From assembly GCA_023249205.1 (NCBI GenBank), contig JAHFDC010000002.1, forward strand, positions 1 to 16,177: a DNA stretch of 16,177 bases, given 5' to 3'. Both the position numbers and the translations under genes were made by a program. Source of the stretch: Candidatus Methylomirabilota bacterium. Lineage in GTDB: Bacteria > Methylomirabilota > Methylomirabilia > Methylomirabilales > JACPAU01. The notes below the pieces were generated by a model. The model saw only the letters and a program-made list of their open reading frames with translations. It searched no databases and was not told where the DNA came from. Below, one piece after another: positions 1 to 7,987 of this stretch (positions within the stretch are counted from its first letter, which is position 1; each line of letters opens with the position of its first letter).

Positions 1-26
1 GGCATCCTGGGCCGGCCTCCCACGTC

Positions 27-629
27 CTACCAGTACCGCTCCTCCCGCCACGGGTCCGCGCTATTGTTGTAGCCCCGGACCTCCCAGAATCCGCGCCGAT
101 CCTCGGCGGTCATCTCCATGCCCCAGACCCACTTGGCGCTTTTCCAGAAGTAGCGCTTCGGAACCACCAGACGGAGAGGGTAGCCATGCTCCGGCACGAG
201 CGGCTTGCCGTCGTGGGTATCGGCGAAGAGGACGTCCTCGTCGAGCAGGGCCTCCAGGGGGAGGTTGGCGGTGTAGCCCTGCTCGGCATGGACAATGACG
301 AAGCGCGCCTCCGGCCGCGGAGCCGCCCGGCGGAGCACCTCCCGGGCAGCAACCCCCTCCCACCGGTTGTCGAAGCGACTCCAGGTGGTCACGCAGTGAA
401 TGTCCGAGACGACCTGGACGCGGGGAAGCGCCTGGAACTCCCGCCAGGTGAAGCGGAGCGGGTGCTCGACCAGGCCGAAGACCCGGAAGTCCCAGGCCGC
501 CTCGGAGAAGCGGGGGATGGTCCCGGCGTGCAGCACGGGCCAGTCGCGCGTGACCCGCTGGCCCCGGGGAAGCCGGTCCGTCCCCGGAGTCACGACCTCC
601 TTCCGCTTTGCACCCGGCCAGAAGGACAT
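27..629 (-). CDS. Sulfite oxidase-like molybdopterin oxidoreductase (YuiH-type)
   Basis: A 200-residue protein made almost entirely of the oxidoreductase molybdopterin-binding fold. The key visible motif is DIHCVTTWS, in which Cys79 is the expected thiolate ligand of molybdenum. Other family-like stretches are the opening 'VFGLVEHPLRFTW' block (about 50-62), 'DEDVLFADTHDGKPLVPEHGYPLRLV' split over about 129-155 and 'KSAKWVWGMEM' (about 162-172). There is no N-terminal signal peptide and no heme or dimerisation domain, so it resembles the short cytoplasmic COG2041 proteins rather than true sulfite oxidase; the substrate cannot be told from sequence. It is read away from the TPR gene at 871. 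The ATG start has a G-rich stretch directly upstream but no clean Shine-Dalgarno. The family call is firm; the reaction is unknown. Confidence 0.88.
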   Translation of the reverse strand: MSFWPGAKRKEVVTPGTDRLPRGQRVTRDWPVLHAGTIPRFSEAAWDFRVFGLVEHPLRFTWREFQALPRVQVVSDIHCVTTWSRFDNRWEGVAAREVLRRAAPRPEARFVIVHAEQGYTANLPLEALLDEDVLFADTHDGKPLVPEHGYPLRLVVPKRYFWKSAKWVWGMEMTAEDRRGFWEVRGYNNSADPWREERYW

Positions 630-660
630 CTCCGCCCCCGTGATCTCTTCTCCGACATCC

Positions 661-681
661 GGCCGCGCGACAGACGCGGCC
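661..681. repeat. 7-bp perfect inverted repeat in the divergent intergenic region
   Basis: Arms GGCCGCG and CGCGGCC separated by seven bases. It lies 32-52 bases upstream of the start of the oxidoreductase gene and about 190 bases upstream of the TPR gene. It could be an operator or a hairpin in the 5' leader of the minus-strand gene. GC-rich background makes chance formation possible. Confidence 0.35.
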
Positions 682-796
682 CTATCCTCTCACGGCCGAT
701 GCGGAAAGGGAAGTCCCAGGCCCGCGCCCGGACCGTTGCCGGCGTCTCCCCGTGCCTGCCGTCATCGCCCGCCCCTTTGCTCCCCGCCGTCCGGCC

Positions 797-824
797 TTGA
801 CTCGCCGCCCCGCGGGCGTATCCT
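797..824 (+). promoter_or_regulatory. Predicted sigma-70 promoter of the TPR gene
   Basis: TTGACT (797-802), 16-base spacer, TATCCT (819-824). Five of six -35 bases and four of six -10 bases match consensus. Transcription would start near 831, giving a leader of about 40 bases before the ATG at 871. The rest of the 630-870 gap shows no gene. Confidence 0.5.
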
Positions 825-870
825 AGGAGACAAGTGCTGCCACCGAACGGCTCCAGTCGAGGGACGAGCC

Positions 871-1176
871 ATGGACCGGGTCGCAATCCTGGAAGGCATG
901 CGGGCCAAGAGACCCGACGACGCCATGGTCCACTTCATGCTGGGCAACGAGTACTTCAAGGCCGGCCGCTACGCCGACGCCATCGCGGCACTCACCGGCT
1001 ACCTCGCCCGGCAGGAAGACGAGGGGTCCGCCTACCGGCTCCTCGCCCAGGCCCACGAGCGCCTCGGCGAGCGGGAGGCGGCCCGGGCCGCCTACCGGCA
1101 GGGGATCGCGCAGGCGACGAAATTCCACCACGCTAGCATGGTGGACGAATTCACCGACTGCCTGAACACCCTCTGA
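871..1176 (+). CDS. Small tetratricopeptide-repeat (TPR) protein
   Basis: A 101-residue cytoplasmic protein with two TPR units. The first spans about residues 18-51 ('MVHFMLGNEYFKAGRYADAI') and the second about 52-85 ('SAYRLLAQAHERLGEREAAR'); both carry the expected W/L-G-Y-A-type spacing of small and large residues. A short helix precedes them and an acidic tail follows. There is no signal peptide or membrane segment. The ATG at 871 is chosen because it begins the repeat helix and has GAGG eight bases upstream, and because the predicted promoter at 797-824 would exclude the in-frame starts further upstream. TPR proteins of this size are usually protein-protein adaptors; no partner can be named. 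It is one of only two protein genes on the plus strand here. Confidence 0.8.
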   Translation: MDRVAILEGMRAKRPDDAMVHFMLGNEYFKAGRYADAIAALTGYLARQEDEGSAYRLLAQAHERLGEREAARAAYRQGIAQATKFHHASMVDEFTDCLNTL

Positions 1177-1183
1177 ATTCGCC

Positions 1184-1198
1184 TGCGCCCCTGGCGCA
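1184..1198 (+). terminator. Hairpin after the TPR gene, terminator-like without U-tract
   Basis: TGCGCC and GGCGCA pair perfectly around a three-base loop, eight bases after the TPR stop codon. The following bases are C-rich, so it is not a classical intrinsic terminator. It may only protect or mark the mRNA 3' end. The remaining 1199-1398 stretch lies between two convergent genes and shows nothing I can identify. Confidence 0.25.
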
Positions 1199-1398
1199 CC
1201 CGCCCCCACGCGGCCCCGACCACCCGCTTCGCCCTGCCACTCCCCCGCCCTCACGGCTCTCCACGCAGCGTTGGGGTCGCGCGCCCGCGAGTCCCTCACT
1301 GAAGCGCAGCCCCCCGCATCCCGAACGCGCGGCAAACTTGAGGCGAACCTCGCCACCAGGAGGCACGGGCGCTGGGGGTCGTGGGGGCGGGGGCGCCG

Positions 1399-1545
1399 TC
1401 AGGGGTCCGAGCAGTCTCGGGTAAAGCCGCAGCGGGGACACTGGAGCTTGCAGTGATGCTCCACCATCGCCGTCCCGCAGCGGTCGCAGCGGACAGCCGT
1501 GCCGTGCGGGGAGCCCGGAGGGGGCACCGGGTCCTGGCGGAGCAT
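1399..1545 (-). CDS. 48-residue zinc-ribbon protein
   Basis: A 48-residue protein with CDRC (Cys20, Cys23) and CPRC (Cys36, Cys39), which together form a zinc ribbon, plus a C-terminal 'FTRDCSDP' tail with Cys45 and an HHC cluster at 30-32. The open frame runs further upstream, but there it overlaps the RAM-domain gene out of frame and carries no domain, so the ATG at 1545 is preferred. A good promoter ends nine bases before this ATG, which implies a leaderless or nearly leaderless message. Short zinc ribbons of this kind may bind nucleic acid or protein partners; no function is assigned. It converges on the TPR gene. Confidence 0.66.
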   Translation of the reverse strand: MLRQDPVPPPGSPHGTAVRCDRCGTAMVEHHCKLQCPRCGFTRDCSDP

Positions 1546-1554
1546 GGTCGCGCT

Positions 1555-1582
1555 ATTATACCGGGCTCCATCGTCAGGGCAA
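1555..1582 (-). promoter_or_regulatory. Predicted promoter of the 48-residue zinc-ribbon gene
   Basis: On the minus strand TTGCCC (1577-1582), 16-base spacer, then a perfect TATAAT (1555-1560). The ATG at 1545 follows the -10 box by only nine bases, so the predicted transcription start falls within a few bases of the start codon and there is no room for a Shine-Dalgarno. A/T-rich hexamers like this are rare in such GC-rich DNA, which supports a real promoter. Confidence 0.6.
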
Positions 1583-1685
1583 GGGTCTCGCCGCGCTCCC
1601 TCAGCCCATCCCGGATGGCGCACGCGATCCGCCGCGCCCGCGCGGCCGGCCCCACGCGCCCGGAGGATGAGCAGGCCATACCGGG

Positions 1686-1919
1686 CTAGAGCTCTGCCTG
1701 GACCAAGGTCTCGGTCGCCTGCACCCCCTGAACCCCCCGGATCTGACTCACCACGAGGCGGGAGAGAGCGTGCAGCGTGTTGGATTCGACTCGCACCAGG
1801 GCGTCCCATCGGCCGAACACCAGGATGATGTCGCCGACCCCCGGGATGACGCTGATCTGGTTGATGACGTTGGCCTCGAATCCCGGCACCAGACGGACCA
1901 GCACGTACCCCCGGACCAT
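1686..1919 (-). CDS. Stand-alone Lrp/AsnC ligand-binding (RAM) domain protein
   Basis: A 77-residue protein consisting only of the alpha/beta RAM domain that forms the C-terminal, ligand-binding half of Lrp/AsnC regulators. It opens with 'RGYVLVRLVPGFEANVINQI' and continues through 'VGDIILVFGRWDALVRVES' and a final helix-strand pair. The DNA-binding helix-turn-helix half is absent. The start at 1919 is chosen because AAAGGAGG sits about six bases before this ATG; two in-frame ATGs further upstream (1925, 1943) lack that spacing. Proteins of this type multimerise and may bind amino acids or modulate full-length Lrp proteins; that role is inferred. It lies downstream of the metallopeptidase gene and upstream of the small zinc-ribbon gene. 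Confidence 0.82.
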   Translation of the reverse strand: MVRGYVLVRLVPGFEANVINQISVIPGVGDIILVFGRWDALVRVESNTLHALSRLVVSQIRGVQGVQATETLVQAEL

Positions 1920-2002
1920 CCCCATCCCTCCTTTCGGGTACATCGCTGCCGCGCCCCTGCGCTAGGCCGAGCACGGCTCGCGGGTGGCGGGGCGCCTCTC
2001 CA

Positions 2003-2371
2003 TCAGGCCCAGCCCAGCTCGGTCAGGCGATCCTCTTCGATGCCGAAGTGGTGGGCGATCTCGTGGATCACGGTGGTCCTAACCTCCTCCCGGATCTCGG
2101 CCTCGCTCTCGCACCACTCCTCCAGTGGACCCTGGAAGATGGTGATCCTATCCGGGAAGAGGGGGGGGGCCTCTATCCCCCGCTCGGGGAGGGGGGTCCC
2201 CTGGTACAGGCCGAAGAGGGTATCCTCAGGGCTCAGGCCGGCCTCCTCCAGGTCCTCCGGGGTGGGCCAGTCGGCGATGACCACCTCCACGTTGGTGATC
2301 CTCGCCCGGAACTCTTCGGGGAGGCTCTCTAGGACCTCGGTCGCCAGTCGGGCAAATCGCTTCCGGTTCAT
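2003..2371 (-). CDS. Zincin-type metallopeptidase family protein
   Basis: A 122-residue cytoplasmic protein of the minimal zincin family (formerly DUF1025, Pfam zincin_1). The active-site signature HEIAHHFGIEEDRL starts at His103: His103 and His107 are expected zinc ligands, Glu104 the general base, with Gly110 and the following acidic residues completing the family pattern. The N-terminal part 'ITNVEVVIADWPTPEDL' (about 25-41) is also typical. The length is normal for the family. No signal peptide. Its substrate is unknown. There is no strong Shine-Dalgarno before the ATG at 2371. The coding strand carries a run of nine C (2161-2169) at codons 68-71, a possible slippage site. Confidence 0.88.
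   Translation of the reverse strand: MNRKRFARLATEVLESLPEEFRARITNVEVVIADWPTPEDLEEAGLSPEDTLFGLYQGTPLPERGIEAPPLFPDRITIFQGPLEEWCESEAEIREEVRTTVIHEIAHHFGIEEDRLTELGWA
2161..2169. repeat. Nine-base G/C homopolymer inside the metallopeptidase gene
   Basis: Nine consecutive G on the plus strand, read as C9 in the coding strand at the 'APPL' codons. A second G6 run follows at 2191-2196. Tracts of this length are known slippage sites in other genomes and are also sequencing-error hot spots. Confidence 0.75.
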
Positions 2372-2671
2372 GGATGTGCGGACGGAAGGCGTCGCGCGCG
2401 CATCACAGCACCGCCTCTCCGGCCCTCCTTAAGGAGGGGCCCGCTCCGGTCCCGGAAGGGCCGGTGGGCTCGGATGCCGACCGCTCCCCGGTGGGGAGCC
2501 GCCCCCGAACCCGGCGATGGTCGGCCGGGTCGAGGATGTTGCGGATTCCTTGCGGGAGATCGGGACCTGCGGGGACACGGCGGCCCTGAGAAGAGGGGCC
2601 CGACCTGCCCGGGGGGCGGGGGGACAGCCGAAACCGGAGCCGAGAGCCGGCCCGGTCCGCCGCGGCCCGGC
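2372..2671. other. Intergenic region between the metallopeptidase and M48 protease genes
   Basis: This 300-base stretch has no convincing gene on either strand. Open frames crossing it are low-complexity, rich in Arg, Gly and Pro, with no domain. The only ordered structure I see is the palindrome near 2423-2438. The G/C runs close to 2610-2650 fold easily but show no U-tract in either direction. Confidence 0.6.
2423..2438. repeat. 16-bp perfect palindrome built on AAGGAGG
   Basis: CCCTCCTT followed directly by AAGGAGGG. The symmetry continues as GGCC on both sides (2421-2442) if one G is bulged out. It lies 52-67 bases upstream of the metallopeptidase start and well after the M48 stop. Each strand presents a Shine-Dalgarno-like AAGGAGG with no start codon nearby, so a protein-binding palindrome is the more likely reading. 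Confidence 0.5.
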
Positions 2672-3760
2672 CTAGCGGACCGCCTCGGGCACCCCGGGCT
2701 CCAGACGGAGGCTCCTGCCGGGTCCTCCGTCCACGACGAGCTTCAGCCGCTGGCCCGGGGTGAGGAGTGCATCCTCGCTCCGCAGCCCGTTCAGCAGGGC
2801 CACCTCGTAGGCGCGGGCCTCGCTGCCGTACACGTGCCGCACGATGGCGGGGAGCGTCTCCCCCGCCACGACCACGTGGATCCGGAGTCGCTTGCCAGCT
2901 CCCCTCTGCCCATAGGGGAGGTCCTCCAGGCGGGCCTTGTAGTCGTCCGCCGCAACGCGCAACTCGGCGCCCCCCCCGGGCCCGAGTACCCCACCGAGAA
3001 CCCGGGCCCGGTCAATCCGCTCGATGGTGTCGGGGTGCGTGGCGTCGAAGGCGTGGTAGCCCACCCCGGCGAGACGCGCCTTGAGCTGGAGGACCCGGAA
3101 GAACTTCACCATCTCCCGCGCGTCGTAGCCGGCCCGGAAGGCGTACCGGATCCCCTTTTCGTCCGACTCGAGTTCGGCCTCCCTGCCGTAGCCCAGCAGG
3201 ATGCGACGGAAGAGCTCGCCGGAGAGCGTGGCCCAGTTGCCCGCGTGCTCCCGGCCGCCCGGGCTCAAGGCGATCAGACCCAGGGTGAGGAACTGCAGGC
3301 CGAAGGCCCGGGTCAGTTGCTTGGCGGCGTGGTGGGAGGTGACGTGGCCGATCTCGTGGCCGACGACGGTCGCCAGTTCCGCTTCGCTGTTGGCCTCGGC
3401 CAGGAGCCCGCGGGTGACGTAGATGAACCCGCCGGGAAGGGCAAAGGCGTTCACCTCGGGGGCGTCCAGGGCAGTGAACCGGTACTCGAAGCCGGTGTAC
3501 TCGGCCTCCTCGATCAGGCGCTGACCCACCCGGGCGACGAAGGCCTGGAGGCTGGGAATGTCCAGGACGCCGAAGCGTTGGAGGATCTCCGCGTGGGCAT
3601 TCCGGCCGATCGCCTCCTCCTGGGAGGGGCTGAGCACGATGAAGGCCCGGGCGGGGCGGGGCAAGAGGAGCGCGGCGACGGCGCCCCCGAGGGCGCGGAG
3701 CGCCTGCCGCCGGGTGAGGCGGGGGCTGCTGCAGGTCATGCACCAGCGGAACGGCTGCAT
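2672..3760 (-). CDS. Exported M48 family metalloprotease with LysM-like C-terminal domain
   Basis: A 362-residue zinc protease. Residues 14-39 form an export signal with a twin-arginine pair (Arg17-Arg18), a hydrophobic core and an A-R-A cleavage site near 39, so Tat or Sec export to the periplasm is likely. The M48 catalytic domain covers about 45-255: HEIGH at 135-139 provides two histidine ligands and the catalytic Glu136, and 'EAELESD' provides the third ligand Glu196 with Asp200. The 'HPDTIERIDR' block (242-251) is typical of the BepA/YfgC-like branch. Residues about 294-343 ('VVVAGETLPAIVRHVYG', ending in 'LTPGQRLKLV') look like a LysM-type module that may bind peptidoglycan. TPR repeats found in BepA are absent. 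An AGGAGG lies about six bases before the ATG. It follows the bactofilin gene by 49 bases. Confidence 0.9.
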   Translation of the reverse strand: MQPFRWCMTCSSPRLTRRQALRALGGAVAALLLPRPARAFIVLSPSQEEAIGRNAHAEILQRFGVLDIPSLQAFVARVGQRLIEEAEYTGFEYRFTALDAPEVNAFALPGGFIYVTRGLLAEANSEAELATVVGHEIGHVTSHHAAKQLTRAFGLQFLTLGLIALSPGGREHAGNWATLSGELFRRILLGYGREAELESDEKGIRYAFRAGYDAREMVKFFRVLQLKARLAGVGYHAFDATHPDTIERIDRARVLGGVLGPGGGAELRVAADDYKARLEDLPYGQRGAGKRLRIHVVVAGETLPAIVRHVYGSEARAYEVALLNGLRSEDALLTPGQRLKLVVDGGPGRSLRLEPGVPEAVR

Positions 3761-3809
3761 CGGGCCCTCCTGCGGGAGAAGGGGACGCGACGGGCAGGTC
3801 GCGCGAGGC

Positions 3810-4190
3810 TCACCGGAGCGGGGTGCGGGCCTCGTCGCGACGGACCAGCTCCGCCGTCCCCTCGTCGGCGCTGACCGGTTCGGGGGGGGGCCCGGCGTTC
3901 ACCTTGCCGTTGAGCAGGGCCCCTTCGCGCACCACGAGGCTCCGCGCGCGACAGCTCCCCTGGATACGGCCGCTGGCCAGCAACTCGATGCGCGCCGATG
4001 CCATGAGGTTCCCCCGCACCTGGCCCCCGACCACGATGGCGGTGGCAGCCACGTCGGCCTCCACCTCAGCCCCATCCTCAACCACCAGGGTGCCGGAGAG
4101 GTTCACCTTCCCCTCCATCCGGCCGGCCACATGCAGGTCCCCGGTCCCGGTGATCTCCCCCCGCACCGTGATCCCTTTCCCGATCAGCAT
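3810..4190 (-). CDS. Bactofilin (polymer-forming cytoskeletal protein)
   Basis: About 126 residues forming the right-handed beta-helix of the bactofilin family. After 'LIGKGITVRGEITGTGDLHVAG' (the opening half of the domain) come regular rungs such as 'EGKVNLSGTLVVEDGAEVEADV' and 'GQVRGNLMASARIELLASG', ending near 'GALLNGKV' before a polar tail. Such proteins polymerise without nucleotide and scaffold cell-wall enzymes or polar structures at the inner membrane. The ATG at 4190 is preferred because GGAGG lies eight bases upstream; a GTG five codons earlier (4205) has no Shine-Dalgarno. The coding strand has a nine-C run (3882-3890) in the tail, where a slip would change only the last 27 or so residues. 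It sits between ntrX-like and M48 protease genes. Confidence 0.9.
   Translation of the reverse strand: MLIGKGITVRGEITGTGDLHVAGRMEGKVNLSGTLVVEDGAEVEADVAATAIVVGGQVRGNLMASARIELLASGRIQGSCRARSLVVREGALLNGKVNAGPPPEPVSADEGTAELVRRDEARTPLR
3882..3890. repeat. Nine-base G/C homopolymer inside the bactofilin gene
   Basis: Nine consecutive G on the plus strand, read as C9 at the Pro-Pro-Pro codons in the bactofilin tail, after the beta-helix domain. A one-base slip would leave the core domain intact and replace only the tail. Confidence 0.75.
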
Positions 4191-4329
4191 TCCGCTCGCC
4201 TCCACGGCATCGCCGGGCGGCGTACCTGCGCCGCCCTGCGCTCAGCCCCCCCTCGTGTGGCAAGGCGCCCCCCCCGGAGGAGCCCGCCGCGGCGGCTCGC
4301 CCCGCGGCCCGGGACCCCGACACTGCGCG

Positions 4330-5724
<1,395 letters not shown>

Positions 5725-5727
5725 AGG

Positions 5728-7977
5728 TCACCTCGGTAGCGGCGGCGCGGCCGTGGCGGAGACCGGGAGGGCCGGGAAGGCCATGACCATCCGGGTCCCG
5801 CTCGGTTCGTTCGCCTCCACCCGGATGGTCCCCCCGTGCTCCGTGACGATCCGGTAGACGATCGCCAGCCCGAGCCCCGTCCCCGACTTCTTGGTGGAGA
5901 AGTAGGGGAGGAAGAGGCGCTCGCGGTCATCCGGGGGGATCCCCACCCCGCTGTCCGCCACCTCCACCTCCACCCTCCCCTCGCCGGGAAGGGAGCGGGT
6001 CCGCAGGGTCACCCCCCCGGCGTTCCCCACCGCGGCCACCGCGTTATCCACCAGGTTGATCAGCGCCCGCTTCATCTGGTCCGGGTCCACCATGATGGGC
6101 GGCAGATGGGGATCCAGGTCGGTCTCGAGGGCGATCCCCCGGCCCAGGCCGGAGTAGAGGCGGACCACGCTGGCGATGACCGGGTGGAGGTCGCCGGGGC
6201 GCGGGTCCGAGGCGGGCATCCGGGCGTAGCGGGAGAACTCGTCCACCAGCCCCTGGAGCCCGTCCACCTCCTGGATGATGGTCCGGGTGCACTCGTCGAA
6301 GACCCGCTCGTAGTCAGGAGCCCGCTCGCTGAACTTCTTCCGGAGCCGCTGCGTGGATAGTTTAATGGGCGTGAGCGGGTTCTTGATCTCGTGCGCGATC
6401 CGCCGGGCCACCTCCCCCCAGGCCATCGCCTGCTGCGCCCGGAGGAGCTGCGTGATGTCATCCACCACCACCAGCATCCCCTGGTAGGTCCCGGTCTTGT
6501 CGGTGAGGTTACGGATGTTCACGACGAGCGTCACCACCTGCCCGTTGCGGGGGAGGGCCACCTGCTCATCCATGCTCCCCCGCCCTTCCAGGGCCATGCG
6601 CTCGATGAGGTGCCGGATCGGGGCCGCCTCCGCCCCGGGAAAAGAGTCCGTATAGGGGCGCCCCAGCACGCCGGACGGCTCCAGGCCAAGGATCCGGCCG
6701 GCGGCGGGGTTCATGGTGTTGACGACCCCCGCCTTATCCAGGGAGAGGATGCCCGCGGCCAGGCTCTCCAGCACCCGTTCCATGTAGGCCCGCCGCTGCT
6801 CCAACTCCACGTTGCTCCGCTGCAGGCCCAGGTTGGCCTCCGTCAGCTCCGACTCGCCCCGCCGCAGGTCCTCCGTCATGCGGTTGAACGAGTCCACGAG
6901 AATGCCGATTTCGTCGTCCGCCTCCACCCGGACCCGGTAGTCCAGGTTCCCGGCGGCCACCGCCCGCGTCCCCTCGGCGAGCTCCTGGATGGGGGCGGTG
7001 ATCCCCCGGGCCAGGTGGACGGCCGTCCAGATGGCCGCGAAGAAGATCACCAGGGTCACCATCAGGAAGAGCATGATGTAGGTGCCCTTGATGGGAGTCT
7101 TCAGCATCCGGAGGTGGCGGTACTCCTTGATCCCGGTGGCGATGTCCGCCGCCTTGTCCGCCAGCCCGGACGGAATGGTGGCGCTCACCGCCACCGCCCC
7201 CAGCACCTGCCCGCCCGGCCCGCGACCCACGATCGGCACGACTCCCGCGATCAGTTCCCCCGCCTCCAGCCTTCGGGTGAGGGACTGGCTCTTCCCCTGG
7301 AGCGCCTCCTGCACCAGCCGGGAGGCGGCGGCCAGGCTCGAGGGGTCGGGACCGCCCGGCTCCGCCACCCGTGTGAGCTCCCGCCCCCGGCGGTCGAAGA
7401 CCTGGAGGCTGCTCAGCCGGTGCTCCACCAGTTTCTCGCGGGCGAGCCGCGTGAGCGCCTCGCGGTTCTCCTCCCCGAGGAGCTCGGCCGCCACCGCCCC
7501 CTGCCCGAACTGCTGCCCGGCGTCCAGCACCCGCTCCTGGGTGATTCGGTAGTAGGCCTGGGCCACCTCCAGCGCGTTCTGGAGGGAACCCTCCACCTGG
7601 ATGTTGAACCAGGAGTCCACACTGGTGGTGATGAGATTGCTGGCCACCAGGAAGAGCAGGAGGGCGGGCAGCAACGAGAGAGACAGGAAGGCCACCACCA
7701 GCTTGGTCCGGAACCGGGCGCCGACGAGGTTGTTCCGGCGCTCCATGTACACCTTGAAGAGGCTCCGGCAGACCAGCAGGACCAGAACCACCAGGAGGAG
7801 GAGGTTGACGTTGACCAGGGCGAAGACCAGGATGTTGGAGGCGATGGGGCTCTCAGCAGAGAGCTGCTGAATGAAGACCTGGACGGCGGTCAGGACCGTC
7901 ACCGCCGTCAGGGCGGCGACGATAATCAGTCGGGTCCGCCGCCGGCGCTTCTCCTGGAGGGCTACCTGGGGGTCCAC
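5728..7977 (-). CDS. ntrY: NtrY-like membrane sensor histidine kinase
   Basis: A 749-residue kinase. Membrane segments lie at about 16-38, 46-70, 92-116 and 299-322, leaving a periplasmic sensing region of about 180 residues (117-298). A HAMP domain follows (about 323-376), then a coiled coil, a PAS domain (about 395-512), and a HisKA dimerisation domain with 'RRIAHEIKNPLTPIKL', phospho-acceptor His529. The ATPase domain has the N box 'LINLVDNAVAA' (Asn641, Asn645), 'DSGVGI' (675-680) and 'STKKSGTGLGLAI' (694-706). This order of four membrane helices, HAMP and PAS is characteristic of NtrY. Starts at GTG with GAGGAGG upstream that overlaps the stop codon of the DUF4390 gene, so the two are coupled. 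Partner of the downstream NtrX-like regulator. Confidence 0.93.
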   Translation of the reverse strand: MDPQVALQEKRRRRTRLIIVAALTAVTVLTAVQVFIQQLSAESPIASNILVFALVNVNLLLLVVLVLLVCRSLFKVYMERRNNLVGARFRTKLVVAFLSLSLLPALLLFLVASNLITTSVDSWFNIQVEGSLQNALEVAQAYYRITQERVLDAGQQFGQGAVAAELLGEENREALTRLAREKLVEHRLSSLQVFDRRGRELTRVAEPGGPDPSSLAAASRLVQEALQGKSQSLTRRLEAGELIAGVVPIVGRGPGGQVLGAVAVSATIPSGLADKAADIATGIKEYRHLRMLKTPIKGTYIMLFLMVTLVIFFAAIWTAVHLARGITAPIQELAEGTRAVAAGNLDYRVRVEADDEIGILVDSFNRMTEDLRRGESELTEANLGLQRSNVELEQRRAYMERVLESLAAGILSLDKAGVVNTMNPAAGRILGLEPSGVLGRPYTDSFPGAEAAPIRHLIERMALEGRGSMDEQVALPRNGQVVTLVVNIRNLTDKTGTYQGMLVVVDDITQLLRAQQAMAWGEVARRIAHEIKNPLTPIKLSTQRLRKKFSERAPDYERVFDECTRTIIQEVDGLQGLVDEFSRYARMPASDPRPGDLHPVIASVVRLYSGLGRGIALETDLDPHLPPIMVDPDQMKRALINLVDNAVAAVGNAGGVTLRTRSLPGEGRVEVEVADSGVGIPPDDRERLFLPYFSTKKSGTGLGLAIVYRIVTEHGGTIRVEANEPSGTRMVMAFPALPVSATAAPPLPR

Positions 7978-7987
7978 CCGGTCCTCC

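Noticed and set aside
186..800. Open frame of 204 codons on the plus strand covering the oxidoreductase gene
   Set aside because: Antisense to the molybdopterin oxidoreductase with its conserved Cys motif; the product is compositionally biased.
1399..1974. Longer 191-residue form of the small zinc-ribbon protein
   Set aside because: The upstream part overlaps the RAM-domain gene in another frame and has no domain; a good promoter lies inside it directly before the ATG at 1545.
2474..3874. Open frame of 466 codons on the plus strand
   Set aside because: Antisense to the M48 protease; Gly/Glu/Pro-rich with no recognisable motif.
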